Shown: positions 17,649 through 26,776 of the stretch, one piece after another
Layout of the letters: every line of letters begins with the position of its first letter
Position numbering within the stretch: position 1 is the first letter of the stretch
Origin: Saccharothrix tamanrassetensis
Lineage (GTDB): Bacteria > Actinomycetota > Actinomycetes > Mycobacteriales > Pseudonocardiaceae
NCBI RefSeq assembly: GCF_014203665.1
Contig: NZ_JACHJN010000005.1
Location: 558,001 to 622,000 of the forward strand
Length of the DNA stretch: 64,000 bases
Reading direction: 5' to 3'
Made by a program: the position numbers and the translations under genes
Notes under the pieces: model-generated
Databases searched by the model: none
The model's input: only the letters and a program-made list of their open reading frames with translations
Told to the model about the DNA's origin: nothing

Positions 17649-18179
17649 TCACAGCACGGCGGTGAAGGTGACGGTGCCGCTGACGCTGGTCAGCCCCTGG
17701 GGGGTGAGGCAGGCGGTGAGGTCGGTGGCGGGCAGGACCTTGGTCTGGACGACTGTGGCCCCCTGGAACAGCCCTGCGACCACGGTGCCGGTCAGCACGA
17801 GCACGGTGGTGCCGCCGGGCTTGAGGTTGACCTCGAAGCCGCCTTGGACGGTGCTGCTGTGCCCGGTGTTCCAGTGGTAGGTCGAGGTGTTGGTGGTGGA
17901 GCCGGCCAAGCAGCTGAAGGTGCCGCTGACCTGGGACGTGAACGTCGCGCCGGTGATGTCGGGGTGGCTGGGGGACAGGCAGCCGCCCAGCGTGCCGGTG
18001 GCGTTGAAGTCGATCTGCCTGGGCAGCAGCGTCATACCGGGGGAGTAGGTGCCGACCTGGGTTCCCAGGGCGCAGTTGACGTCCACCACGGACGCCGAGG
18101 CGGAAGCGGGCACGTGGAACAGCCCCGTGGCGCCGAGCAGCCCGCCGACCACGGCGGCGATCAATGAACGCAGACGCAT
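17649..18179 (-). CDS. Secreted four-cysteine protein, paralogue B
   Basis: 176 residues, ATG 18179 with a weak GGAA ribosome site. Signal peptide to about residue 30 (Ala-Ser-Ala-Ser-Ala). The mature domain aligns end to end with paralogue A: Asn-Cys-Ala-Leu-Gly, Thr-Tyr-Ser-Pro-Gly-Met-Thr, Gly-Gly-Cys-Leu-Ser, Ser-Cys-Leu-Ala-Gly, Trp-Asn-Thr-Gly-His, Gly-Thr-Val-Val-Ala-Gly-Leu-Phe and Cys-Leu-Thr-Pro-Gln-Gly. The first gene to be transcribed of the two; the 255-base gap suggests separate promoters. Function unknown. Confidence 0.7.
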   Translation of the reverse strand: MRLRSLIAAVVGGLLGATGLFHVPASASASVVDVNCALGTQVGTYSPGMTLLPRQIDFNATGTLGGCLSPSHPDITGATFTSQVSGTFSCLAGSTTNTSTYHWNTGHSSTVQGGFEVNLKPGGTTVLVLTGTVVAGLFQGATVVQTKVLPATDLTACLTPQGLTSVSGTVTFTAVL

Positions 18180-18836
18180 GACGATTCCGTTCTTGGAAAC
18201 TTCCGATGGGTGGAACGACGAGTCTGGCGCTCCACTCGTTCGTCCTCAATCGGCTGAACGGCTTGTGGTGGAACACCGTGCGTGGGTGTCGCGCGGCGCA
18301 GGAGAGCGAAGTCGAGTCGCACTCCGGAACTGGGCGACGACGTCCTTCACGAACTCGGACAGCGGGCCACGATCGCGCACGACCAGGGGTAGGCCGAGCG
18401 TGACCGCATAAATCGGTCGTCGTCACCTGTGAAGACCAGTGCCCGCACCGGCAGTGTCGTGGCACGATTTTTGTGTCCCACCGTTGGTGGATTGGTTGGA
18501 ATCCCCGCGGCGACGATGATCCCAGTTACGTTTCCACGCTGGGGTAAAGCCTTCTACTTGTCGAACCGACGGGCGACCATCGCCGTGCCGGCCGAACGCG
18601 GAGCGGGGGCCCGCCGCCACCGGCCGGGGCGGTGACGGGACCGACGGCGGGTTCTTGCCGGAACCTCCCGGCAAGACCGGCAACGACAGCTGCGTCGTCC
18701 TGACCTGCTGACTCGCCCGTCTTCCATGCCCTGGGAAAGCCCGCAGCGATGCGTCCGACCGCCTTGCCGGTCAGTGTGCGACGCCTCGCCGCATCCCCTG
18801 GGCGCGTTGCGAGAACAAACCTCATCTGGAGGATCC
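18180..18836. other. 657-base gene-free region upstream of the VWA gene
   Basis: No credible coding sequence. A perfect 8-base stem (CTTGCCGG / CCGGCAAG, 18654-18675, 6-base loop) without a T-run is the only structure I see. It should hold the promoters of the two divergent secreted-protein genes. Confidence 0.4.
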
Positions 18837-20756
18837 ATGTCCCAGTCCAGTAGACGGCGCCGCTCGGTGCTGCGGAGATCCTTGGCGGCGGCCACGGCCA
18901 CACTGACGTTGTGGGCCACGACGGCCGTGGTGGTGGCGGCACCGCAGGCGGCGGCCCAGGTCGATCCGGTCGACGTCGTGGTCACCCTCGGCCCCGGCGC
19001 GAGCACCACGGTCGCCAAGACGGTCACCACCCCGGCGATCCCGCCCAACCCCGACCTGGTGTTCCTGGCGGACACCACCGGCAGCATGGGCGGCGCCATC
19101 ACCGACGTCCGCAACAACGCGGGCGCCGTCACCAGCGCGGTGCTCGACGCCCAGCCGACGGCGCAGTTCGCGGTCTCGGAGTACCGCGACGCCGAGGACG
19201 CGTTCGTGTTCCGGGTCAACCAGAACCTCACCGGCGACCCGGCGGCCGTGCAGAACGGGATCAACGCCTGGGTCGCCGGCGGCGGCGGTGACATCCCCGA
19301 AGCCGCCATCAACGCCCTGTTCGAGATCGGCAGCGGCGCCATCGCGTTCCGCCCCGACGGCACCCGGATCGTGGCGTGGTTCGGCGACGCGCCCTCCCAC
19401 GACCCCAGCCAGGGCCACACCCTGGCCGCCGCCATCGCCGCTCTGCAAGCCGCCGACATCCGCGTCATCGCGGTCAACGTGGGCCCGGCGGGTGGCGGGC
19501 TCGACGCCGGCGGCCAAGCCACCGCCATCGTGAACGCGACCGGCGGCGTGCTGCTGAACAACGTCCCGTCCAACCAGGTCGCGCAGGCCATCCTCGACGG
19601 CATCCAAGCCGTCCAGGTCACCGTCACACCCACGATCACCGCGTGCGACCCCCAGCTGACCCTCGGCTTCACCCCCGCGAGCCGGACCGTGGACAGCGGC
19701 GACGTCGCCGGGTTCACCGAGACCATCACGGTCAACCCGGGCACCCCGGCCGGCACCTACCACTGCACGGTCGACTTCCTGGTCGACGGCACCTCGCGCG
19801 GTTTCATCGAGCAGAACACCGTGCACGTGCCCGGCCTGTCCATCAACGACGTGACCGTCGACGAGGGCAACGCGGGCACCACGCCCGCCACCTTCACCGT
19901 CAGCCTGGACCGGCCGAGCCCGAGTCCGGTCACGGTGGACTTCACCACCGCCAACGGCACCGCCGTGGCACCCGGGGACTACACGGCGACCGCCGGCACG
20001 GTGACCTTCGCCCCGGGCGAGACCACCAAGCCGGTGACCGTGCCCGTCGTCGGCGACACGGTGGACGAGCTGAACGAGACCTTCACCGTGACCCTGTCCG
20101 CGGCCGGCGGCGCGGCGATCACCGACGCGGTGGGCATCGGCACGATCGTCGACGACGACCGCGACGGGGTGTTCTCCTGCCGGGCCAGCGCCTTGAACGT
20201 GGTCGGCATCGAGCCGGTGGTGGCCAACCCGGCCAACGTGCCGTGCGTGGACGACAGCGAGACGCTGGCGCAGGCCGGCCTGAACGCCGGGGCGCTGACG
20301 GTCAACGCCAAGGTGCTGTCCGCCACCACCGACCAGACGCCGGACGACCTCACCTCGGCACCGCCGGCCGCGGGCGACAACGCCACCGCGAAGGCCAAGG
20401 TCGACACGACCACCATCAGCACCCTCGGCCTGACCATCGAGCTGGGCGTGATCCAGGCCGAAGCCGCGGTCCAGTGCGTGCCGAGCGGCGGCGGGTTGGC
20501 GCCGCAGTTCTCGGGCAGTTCGACCGTCGCCTCCCTCAAGATCAACGGTGTGCCGACGACCGTCGGTTCCGCGCCGGTCACCATCCCGCTGCTGATCGGC
20601 TCGCTGAAGCTGAACAGCACCGAGACCACGGGGACCTCGGTGACCCAACGCGCCGTGGTGCTGGACACCCTGCTCACCGACGTGGTCATCGGTGAGGCGC
20701 ACGCCGACATCCACGGCACCGGCACCCACCCCAACGGCAACCCCTGCACCAGCTGA
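18837..20756 (+). CDS. Secreted VWA + Calx-beta protein
   Basis: 639 residues from ATG 18837, with GGAGG six bases before it. A twin-Arg-like/Sec signal peptide (Arg-rich, then a hydrophobic stretch to about residue 40) precedes a von Willebrand factor A domain at about 65-260. Its MIDAS is intact: D79-x-T81-x-S83, with a following Gly-Asp-Ala-Pro. Residues about 335-440 are a Calx-beta domain (Asp-Glu-Gly-Asn-Ala-Gly, Asp-Tyr-Thr-Ala, Glu-Thr-Phe-Thr-Val, Ile-Val-Asp-Asp-Asp). A C-terminal beta-rich domain of about 190 residues with four Cys resembles choice-of-anchor-type modules. Predicted calcium- or ligand-binding surface protein. No sortase motif or C-terminal membrane segment. Confidence 0.8.
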   Translation: MSQSSRRRRSVLRRSLAAATATLTLWATTAVVVAAPQAAAQVDPVDVVVTLGPGASTTVAKTVTTPAIPPNPDLVFLADTTGSMGGAITDVRNNAGAVTSAVLDAQPTAQFAVSEYRDAEDAFVFRVNQNLTGDPAAVQNGINAWVAGGGGDIPEAAINALFEIGSGAIAFRPDGTRIVAWFGDAPSHDPSQGHTLAAAIAALQAADIRVIAVNVGPAGGGLDAGGQATAIVNATGGVLLNNVPSNQVAQAILDGIQAVQVTVTPTITACDPQLTLGFTPASRTVDSGDVAGFTETITVNPGTPAGTYHCTVDFLVDGTSRGFIEQNTVHVPGLSINDVTVDEGNAGTTPATFTVSLDRPSPSPVTVDFTTANGTAVAPGDYTATAGTVTFAPGETTKPVTVPVVGDTVDELNETFTVTLSAAGGAAITDAVGIGTIVDDDRDGVFSCRASALNVVGIEPVVANPANVPCVDDSETLAQAGLNAGALTVNAKVLSATTDQTPDDLTSAPPAAGDNATAKAKVDTTTISTLGLTIELGVIQAEAAVQCVPSGGGLAPQFSGSSTVASLKINGVPTTVGSAPVTIPLLIGSLKLNSTETTGTSVTQRAVVLDTLLTDVVIGEAHADIHGTGTHPNGNPCTS

Positions 20757-21113
20757 CCCCTGCCCGACGATCGTCCGCGTCCAAAAAGGACGGGCCGCCG
20801 CACCCGGCACGGGCGGCGGCCCGTCTCCGCCCAAGGCGCCCTGCCGGGTGCCGGCAACGCCGTGTCGGTCGGTGACGTCGACGGACGAGCCAGTGTTGCC
20901 CCGGCGTGGGCCAGTGCCGTATGCCCGTAGCCGTGCGGGTGATCAACGGTCGCGGTGCGCAGATCCTGCCGGCATGATCCGGTTCGAGACCGTCGTCGGT
21001 AAGTGCCGTGGTGTTGCGCCATCGATCACGACCGCCGGCCGGCGGCGGTGGGCAGTCGCGCGGACGGAGCCGCGCACGTCTCGTTGTTCCACTCGATCAC
21101 CTGCGGAGGATTC
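20757..21113. other. Intergenic region holding a terminator
   Basis: 357 bases without a gene. It contains the 20789-20825 hairpin; the rest shows nothing I can interpret apart from the ribosome site of the EF-hand gene at its right end. Confidence 0.4.
20789..20825. terminator. Strong hairpin terminator after the VWA gene
   Basis: GACGGGCCGCCGC (20789-20801) pairs perfectly with 20813-20825 across an 11-base loop. AAAAA precedes it at 20783, so the classic T-tract is on the minus strand; it can also stop plus-strand transcription from the VWA gene by stem strength. Confidence 0.75.
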
Positions 21114-21674
21114 GTGCCTGTCAACGACCTGCTCAAGACCAAGATCAACCACGGGTTCGACCACCTGGACGTCGACGGGGACGGGCTGCTCACCGAGCAG
21201 GACCACGTCCTGATGGGCAGGCGGACCGCCGAATCCCTCGGGCACGCCCCCGACTCGGCGCAGGAGAAGCGCATCGTCGGCGCCTACCTCAGGATCTGGC
21301 ACGACCTGCACCTGCCGCACATCCCCGGCGGCGGCACCGCCATCTCCCGCGAGCAGTTCCTCGCCTCCACCGGTTCGCTCGCCGACGACCCGGACGCCGC
21401 ACGGGCCAGCGTCGGCGCGTTGGCCGAGGCGTTCCTCGCCATCGCCGACACCGACGCCGACGGTCGCGTGAGCCCCGACGAGTTCTTCCTGTTCCAGCGC
21501 GGCCACTTCCCCGGCCTGACCGAGGCCGAGGCCACCGAGGCGTTCGGGCACCTCGACACCGACGGCGACGGTCACCTCACCGCCGAGGAGTTCACCCGCG
21601 CGTGCGTGGAGTTCTGGTCGAGCACCGACCCGGCCGCTCCCGGGAACTGGTGGATGGGCCGCGCCATGGGGTGA
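21114..21674 (+). CDS. Calerythrin-like EF-hand calcium-binding protein
   Basis: 186 residues from GTG 21114, preceded by GGAGG. Three canonical EF-hand loops are seen: D19-D30 (DVDGDGLLTEQD), D112-E123 (DTDADGRVSPDE) and D148-E159 (DTDGDGHLTAEE); a fourth, degenerate site lies near residues 60-80. This is the four-hand layout of bacterial calerythrin and sarcoplasmic calcium-binding proteins. No signal peptide, so it probably buffers or senses cytoplasmic calcium. A relative with four good loops is encoded at 41555-42100. Confidence 0.85.
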   Translation: MPVNDLLKTKINHGFDHLDVDGDGLLTEQDHVLMGRRTAESLGHAPDSAQEKRIVGAYLRIWHDLHLPHIPGGGTAISREQFLASTGSLADDPDAARASVGALAEAFLAIADTDADGRVSPDEFFLFQRGHFPGLTEAEATEAFGHLDTDGDGHLTAEEFTRACVEFWSSTDPAAPGNWWMGRAMG

Positions 21675-21740
21675 CCCGCTCCGCAGTCGGTCGCGGTCGG
21701 TCCATCGCGGCATGACGCCTGGCGAACACAGTCGAGGCCA

Positions 21741-23126
21741 TCAGTCGCCGGTTGCCGACGCGCGCTCGGCCGGAAGGTGCGCATCCACGGTCTCCGGACG
21801 GTCGGTCGCCCGGTTCCGCGGTACGAGGACGGTGAGGATCGCTGCGAGTACCGCCGGAATGGCGAAGGCGTAGAAGCTCCAGTGGCTCGAAAGCGAGCCC
21901 GCGTTGATCTGCGTGAGAACGTAGCCCCCGTATGCCGGCCCGACGATGGCGCCGATCCGGCCGACGCCGAGGGCCCACCCGAGCGCGGTCGCGCGCGACT
22001 GGGGTGGGTAGAGGCCGCCGATGAAGGCGTTGACGAGGGTCTGGGTGTTGGACCCGAATCCGGCGAACGCCCCGATGACCAGGAGCAGCGCGGTCGGGGG
22101 CTTGGTGATGAAGAGCAGGACGGCGACGGCCGCGATGCAGAAGGAGCCCGCGATGACCAGCTTCTCGCCGAGACGGTCCGCCAGGGCACCGGCGATGATG
22201 ACGCCTGCGACGGCGCCTACGTTGAAGACCAGCAGGAAGGTGAAAGCCGACCCGGCCGAGTAACCGGCGTTCCGCATGAACTGCGGCAGCCAGGTGTTGA
22301 GCCCGTAGACCAAGAGCAGGCCGATGATCGAGATGGCCCAGAGGAGCAGCGTCATCGGCAGGCGACGCCCACCCATGATCGTCCTGGCGGTCTCGCCGAG
22401 CGCGCGCTTCGGGCCGGCCGTCGGTCTCGGGGCCGACGTCGGCCCCGCGGGTGGTCGGTACGCGGTGAGACCGAACCGCCGTGCGTACGCGGCGGCCTCG
22501 TCATGCCTGCCTTTCGCGGTCAGGAAGGCGATCGACTCGGGCAGCATCCGGATGGCCAGCGGCAGCACGATGACCAGCGGCGCGGCTCCGATGACGAACA
22601 TGACGCGGAAGTCGACGACGGGCAGCAGCCAGAGCGCCAGCACGGCGGCGAGGATGCCGCCGATCGAGTAGCCGGAGAACATCAGGGCGTTGTTGAGCTG
22701 GCGACGTCCTTCCGGGGAGTACTCGGCGGTGAGCGCGATGGCGGTGGGAACGACGCCGCCGATGCCGAGCCCGGTGATGAAGCGCAGCAGGCCGAACACG
22801 GTCGGGTCGGGCGCCAGGGCGGTCAGCGGCATGGCGACCGAGAACCAGACCAGGCAGCCGATCATGGTCCGGCGTCGGCCGAGGAGGTCGGTGAGCGTGC
22901 CCACGACCATGGCTCCGACGAGCGTGCCGACCAGCGCCAGGCTCCCGATCCGTCCGACGTCGGCCGGGGTCAGCGCCCACGACTTGTCGGCGAGCAGGCT
23001 GGGGACGACGGTTCCGTAGACGATCAGGTCGTAGCCGTCGAAGATCACGGTCAGGCAGCAGATCAACAGAACCCACCGGGTGCCCCGTGAGGCCTCGTGG
23101 GGCGCGGTGGCTTTGCGTGCGGACAT
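21741..23126 (-). CDS. AAHS-family aromatic acid:H+ symporter (MFS)
   Basis: 461 residues, twelve hydrophobic segments with a long central loop. The first helix carries Phe-Asp-Gly-Tyr-Asp-Leu, the AAHS signature, and the loop 2-3 motif reads Gly-Thr-Leu-Thr-Asp-Leu-Leu-Gly-Arg-Arg-Arg. Relatives such as PcaK and BenK import 4-hydroxybenzoate, benzoate or related aromatic acids with protons. It is the third gene of the minus-strand run after the aldehyde dehydrogenase and benzoylformate decarboxylase. A 193-base gap before it contains one copy of the CATTGRATGAAC motif, suggesting its own regulated promoter. Start ATG 23126 (AGGAGA upstream). Substrate inferred. Confidence 0.85.
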   Translation of the reverse strand: MSARKATAPHEASRGTRWVLLICCLTVIFDGYDLIVYGTVVPSLLADKSWALTPADVGRIGSLALVGTLVGAMVVGTLTDLLGRRRTMIGCLVWFSVAMPLTALAPDPTVFGLLRFITGLGIGGVVPTAIALTAEYSPEGRRQLNNALMFSGYSIGGILAAVLALWLLPVVDFRVMFVIGAAPLVIVLPLAIRMLPESIAFLTAKGRHDEAAAYARRFGLTAYRPPAGPTSAPRPTAGPKRALGETARTIMGGRRLPMTLLLWAISIIGLLLVYGLNTWLPQFMRNAGYSAGSAFTFLLVFNVGAVAGVIIAGALADRLGEKLVIAGSFCIAAVAVLLFITKPPTALLLVIGAFAGFGSNTQTLVNAFIGGLYPPQSRATALGWALGVGRIGAIVGPAYGGYVLTQINAGSLSSHWSFYAFAIPAVLAAILTVLVPRNRATDRPETVDAHLPAERASATGD

Positions 23127-23233
23127 CGCTGGTTCCGTTCTCCTGGGAAGGAAGTGGCGTTCTGCGCCGTGTTCGAGGCGTCTCGCGGAGTTGCCGAAGT
23201 ATGGAGATCGGACCATTGCCGTGTCCGCCGTCG

Positions 23234-23248
23234 ATCCATTGGATGAAC
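23234..23248 (+). promoter_or_regulatory. Candidate operator: ATCCATTGGATGAAC
   Basis: ATCCATTGGAT is a perfect palindrome (23234-23244) and the site contains CATTGGATGAAC. It lies 108 bases before the start codon of the transporter gene. It matches CATTGAATGAAC at 26643 and, on the minus strand, CATTGAACGGAC at 26788-26777, giving the consensus CATTGRAYGRAC. Confidence 0.5.
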
Positions 23249-23319
23249 GGGCTTCTTCCGGATGCCCGGCGAACACCGCGGTGCGTGGGACTGTGCTGGA
23301 AATCCCCGACCGCGGTGGG

Positions 23320-24963
23320 CTATCCGTATGTCAGGTCGGCGGCCACTTCGATGTCGAGCAGCCGCGGGCCGGCACGGTCGGCGAGGGTGGGCAGGACTTC
23401 GGACAGCGCGTCCGTCAGCTCGTCGTAGCTCGTGATCCGATCGGCCGGGCAGCCGAGGCCCGCGGCGACCGTGCCGAGCCGGATCTCGGAGAACGGCGGC
23501 CACGGCTGCTTGCCCTGCCCCGACTGCTCCGCGAGCCTGTCCATGATGGCGTAGCCGCCGTTGGACAACACCAGGAACAGCGCTCCGACGTGGTAGTGGG
23601 CCGCACTCCACAACCCCTGGATCCCGTAGAGCGACGACCCGTCGCCGAGCACGGCGACGACGGGGCGGTGCGGTGCCCCCAGCTTGAGCCCGATCGCTGC
23701 CGGGAGCCCGAACCCGAGCCCACCCGCGGCCGCGCTCACGAAGCCCAGCGGCGCACGGGCGGGAACGCGACGGTGCAGCTCGGGGCGGCTGGACGGAGAC
23801 TCCTCGACGAGGATCGCGTCCTCCGGCAGCCAGCGGGCCAGCAGGTCGAAGACGTGTCCGGGGCGCAGCGGCTCGCCCGCCCGCGGCGGTGGCAGTGCCG
23901 CGGCGGGCGGGCGCACGGCCGCTGCTTTCCCGGCCCGGGCCCGGACCTTGGCGACGAGGCCTCGGCAGGTGAGCGAGACGTCGGCGACGAAGGCACGGTC
24001 GGCGATGCTGTGATGGGTCTCGTCGGCGTACGGGGTGACCTGGAAGACGGTGGCTTCCGCCGGCACCAGGTCGCCCGGTTCCCACGGGTACTGCCGGAAC
24101 GCAGGCGCGCCCAGGACGAGGACGACGTCGTTGTCGGCCAACGCGGAGCGTGCGCCTGACCGCGTCGGGGGCAGGTGCCCCGCGAAGGCGGAGTGGTGTT
24201 GCGGGAAACCCGCACGCGCACCGAAGGGTTCCTGCCAGACAGGTGCGCCGAGACGTTCGGCCAGCGTGACGACGGCGGACCAACTCGACTCGTCGTCCGC
24301 GGCCGACCCGACGACGAGCGCCGGCGCGTGCGCCTCGTCGAGAGCGACTGCCAGTTCGTCGAGTTCCGGCCCCAGGGTCGGCCGCCCGCGGCGTACGTCG
24401 ATCGCGGCGGCCGAGCGGAGCGCCTCGGCCGGCTGGAGCCAATCGTCCATCGGCACCACGACCAGCGCGGGACCGGCACCGCTGACCGCCTCGTGATGCG
24501 CCCGGGCGAGCGCGCCCGGCACGTCCTGCGCCCGCGCCGGCTGGCCGGTCCACACCGGGTAGTCCCCGACGAGCCCCTCCAGCCGGCCGGTCAGGAAGGG
24601 ATCGTGGGCCAGGTGGCGGCGGTCCTGTTGCCCGACCACGACGACCAGCGGGGCCCGATTGGTCCGCGCCGTCGCGAGAGCGCCCGCTGCGTTGGCGAGC
24701 CCGGCGGTGGTGTGCAGGCTGACGAACGCGGGGCGGCCGGTCGCGGTCGCCCAACCGGTGGCCATGCCCACGACCGAGCCCTCGTGCAGCGCGAGGGTGA
24801 AGTCGAAGTCGTCGGGGAGGCCCGTGAGGAAGGCGATCTCCGTCGATCCGGGGTTGGCGAAGATCGTCGTCAGCCCGAAGCGGCGGAGGACCTCGAAGGC
24901 GGCTTCCCGCACGGTCTGCTCCGGCCCGCGTCCGGCGACACGGGCAGCGTCCATCGTGGTCAT
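23320..24963 (-). CDS. mdlC: Benzoylformate decarboxylase (ThDP enzyme)
   Basis: 547 residues from ATG 24963 (GAGGAG upstream). Three-domain thiamine-diphosphate enzyme. The N-terminal PYR domain has Asn-Pro-Gly-Ser-Thr-Glu and the catalytic Glu in Leu-His-Glu-Gly-Ser, followed by Leu-His-Thr-Thr-Ala-Gly in place of the MdlC active-site His70 loop. The C-terminal PP domain has the Gly-Asp-Gly-Ser...Asn-Gly-Gly-Tyr metal/ThDP site with Tyr-Gly-Ile-Gln-Gly-Leu-Trp, as in Pseudomonas putida MdlC. It should convert benzoylformate (phenylglyoxylate) or a ring-substituted analogue to the aldehyde, which the upstream dehydrogenase oxidises. Acetolactate-synthase-like or other 2-keto acid decarboxylase activity is the alternative. 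Confidence 0.82.
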   Translation of the reverse strand: MTTMDAARVAGRGPEQTVREAAFEVLRRFGLTTIFANPGSTEIAFLTGLPDDFDFTLALHEGSVVGMATGWATATGRPAFVSLHTTAGLANAAGALATARTNRAPLVVVVGQQDRRHLAHDPFLTGRLEGLVGDYPVWTGQPARAQDVPGALARAHHEAVSGAGPALVVVPMDDWLQPAEALRSAAAIDVRRGRPTLGPELDELAVALDEAHAPALVVGSAADDESSWSAVVTLAERLGAPVWQEPFGARAGFPQHHSAFAGHLPPTRSGARSALADNDVVLVLGAPAFRQYPWEPGDLVPAEATVFQVTPYADETHHSIADRAFVADVSLTCRGLVAKVRARAGKAAAVRPPAAALPPPRAGEPLRPGHVFDLLARWLPEDAILVEESPSSRPELHRRVPARAPLGFVSAAAGGLGFGLPAAIGLKLGAPHRPVVAVLGDGSSLYGIQGLWSAAHYHVGALFLVLSNGGYAIMDRLAEQSGQGKQPWPPFSEIRLGTVAAGLGCPADRITSYDELTDALSEVLPTLADRAGPRLLDIEVAADLTYG

Positions 24964-24990
24964 GGAATCGGCTCCTCGGTGGAGGTCGGT

Positions 24991-25040
24991 GCGGATCACC
25001 GCGGATCACCGCGGATCACCGCGGATCGGCGCGGGTCACC
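24991..25040. repeat. 10-base tandem repeat, five units
   Basis: Three exact copies of GCGGATCACC (24991-25020) are followed by two degenerate ones (GCGGATCGGC, GCGGGTCACC). The array lies in the 96-base gap between the aldehyde dehydrogenase and benzoylformate decarboxylase genes, just before the latter's ribosome binding site. Probably a slippage-prone minisatellite or a spaced protein-binding array. Confidence 0.8.
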
Positions 25041-25059
25041 CGGTCGGCCGTCGGTGCGG

Positions 25060-26550
25060 TCAGATCGGGTAGTGGCGTTCGCCGGACTGCTGGGTGATCC
25101 AGCGCAGCTCGGTGAACTCCTCCAGGGCCGCACGTGATCCGAACCTGCCCCACCCGCTGGCGCCGACGCCGCCGAAGGGCATCTGCGGCTCGTCGTGGAC
25201 GGTCGCGCCGTTGATGTGGCAGATGCCCGACCGGATGCGGCCGGCCACGTCGAGGGCCTTCCCGCCGTCGCGGCTGAAGACGGCTGCCGAGAGCCCGTAC
25301 TCGGTGTCGTTGGCCGTCGCGACTGCCTCGTCGACATCGGCGACGTCGATCACCGACACCACCGGGCCGAACGTCTCCTCGTGGTAGATCCGCATGTCCG
25401 GCGTGACGTGCCGGAGGACGGTCGGCCGGACGTACAGCCCGTCCGCGGACCCTCCGGTGAGGACCTCGGCGCCCTGCCGCACGGCGTCCTCGACCAGTGC
25501 CATGACGTGGTCACGAGCGCGCGCGTGCACGAGCGGGCCGATCTGGGACGCGTCGTCGTCAGGCGGGCCGACGACGAGCTTCGCCACCCGGTCGGCCAGC
25601 AGCGAGCTCAGCTCGTCGGCCGCGGAGCGTTCGACGATCACCCGCTCGGTGGACATGCAGATCTCGCCCTGGTTCATGAAGGCGCCGAAGCTGACCGCTG
25701 CCGCCGCCGCTTCGAGATCCGCGTCGGCGAGCACCACGACGGGCGCCTTGCCGCCCAGTTCGAGGAGCACCCGGGTCAGGTACCGGCCGCCGAGCTCACC
25801 GATGATCCGGCCGACCCTGGTCGAGCCGGTGAAGTTGACGCGGGCGGTCGCGGGATGCGCCACCAGTGCCTCGACGATCGCGGGCGCGTCCTCGGGCGCG
25901 TTGCTGATCAGGTTGACCGTCCCGGCCGGCGCTCCCGCGTCGTGGAGGATCTCCACGATGGCGGACTGCGTGAGCGGCGTCTGCTCGGAGGCCTTGAGCA
26001 CGACCGTATTGCCGTACACCAACGGCATCGCCACCGCCCGGACGCCGAGGATGAGCGGCGCGTTCCAGGGTGCGATCCCCACGACGACGCCGACGGGCCG
26101 GCGGACCGCGAGCGCCGTCAGGCCCGGCACGTCGGACGGGATGACCTCGCCCACGGCCGAGTAGGCCTGCGCCGCCGCCTCGATGAGCATGTTCTGCGCG
26201 ACGTGGACGTTGAACCCGCACCACGGTCGGGTCGCGCCCATCTCGCGGCCCATGATCGCCGAGAGCTCGGCGGCCCTCTCGCCGAACAGCTCGGCGGCTC
26301 GCAGCAGCACGGTCCGGCGTCGCGCGGGAGGGAGCCCGGCCCAGCCGGGCAGGGCTTGCGCCGCCGCGTCGACCGCGCGGTTCGCGTCCTCGACCGTTGC
26401 CGCCGCGACCCGCGCGATCGGGGCACCGCTGACCGCCTCGACGGTCTGCACCCAGCGGCCGTCCTGCGCCTGCACGGACCGGCCCGCGATGAAGAGGTCG
26501 GACGTCACGACCCGCGATGCCTCGGCCGGTACGACTCGGGTGGATGACAT
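25060..26550 (-). CDS. Aldehyde dehydrogenase, benzaldehyde/salicylaldehyde type
   Basis: 496 residues from ATG 26550 (GAGGAGAAGG upstream). The NAD(P)-dependent ALDH fold is complete: Pro-Trp-Asn with N163, Phe-Thr-Gly-Ser-Thr near 240, general base E265 in Leu-Glu-Leu-Gly-Gly-Lys, and nucleophile C298 in Gly-Glu-Ile-Cys-Met. The Gly-Glu-Ile-Cys-Met-Ser-Thr-Glu segment is typical of benzaldehyde and salicylaldehyde dehydrogenases. It is the first gene of the minus-strand run and is followed by benzoylformate decarboxylase, so it should oxidise benzaldehyde to benzoate, or the hydroxylated equivalents. Divergent from the salicylate-hydroxylase-like gene across a 304-base control region. Confidence 0.85.
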   Translation of the reverse strand: MSSTRVVPAEASRVVTSDLFIAGRSVQAQDGRWVQTVEAVSGAPIARVAAATVEDANRAVDAAAQALPGWAGLPPARRRTVLLRAAELFGERAAELSAIMGREMGATRPWCGFNVHVAQNMLIEAAAQAYSAVGEVIPSDVPGLTALAVRRPVGVVVGIAPWNAPLILGVRAVAMPLVYGNTVVLKASEQTPLTQSAIVEILHDAGAPAGTVNLISNAPEDAPAIVEALVAHPATARVNFTGSTRVGRIIGELGGRYLTRVLLELGGKAPVVVLADADLEAAAAAVSFGAFMNQGEICMSTERVIVERSAADELSSLLADRVAKLVVGPPDDDASQIGPLVHARARDHVMALVEDAVRQGAEVLTGGSADGLYVRPTVLRHVTPDMRIYHEETFGPVVSVIDVADVDEAVATANDTEYGLSAAVFSRDGGKALDVAGRIRSGICHINGATVHDEPQMPFGGVGASGWGRFGSRAALEEFTELRWITQQSGERHYPI

Positions 26551-26641
26551 CGGCCTTCTCCTCGACGCTGGGGATCCGGTGACCGCCACCAGACCGCGCG
26601 GCGAGTATCCGAAGCCGCCTCCGAGCGGACAACGCCTTCGC

Positions 26642-26654
26642 TCATTGAATGAAC
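26642..26654 (+). promoter_or_regulatory. Candidate operator: TCATTGAATGAAC
   Basis: Perfect 11-base palindrome TCATTGAATGA extended by AC. It lies 92 bases upstream of the aldehyde dehydrogenase start codon. Its CATTGAATGAAC core differs by one base from the site before the transporter gene. Confidence 0.5.
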
Positions 26655-26776
26655 ACCACGTCGTGAGCGCGTCGGGGTCGGTGATCGTCTGCGGCGTGTA
26701 GCGCCGCAGACCGCCCGTCCCGGCTCTCTGGTCCGCGGCACGCAGATCACCTCGCTGCCGGACGCACGTCGGATGT

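Noticed and set aside
18822..20834. 670-codon antisense frame over the VWA gene
   Set aside because: Gly/Val/Asp/Arg-rich shadow translation without domains; the plus strand has signal peptide, MIDAS and Calx-beta motifs.
24991..25040. Tandem GCGGATCACC units as a CRISPR array
   Set aside because: Units are contiguous with no spacers and only 10 bases long; no cas genes in the window.
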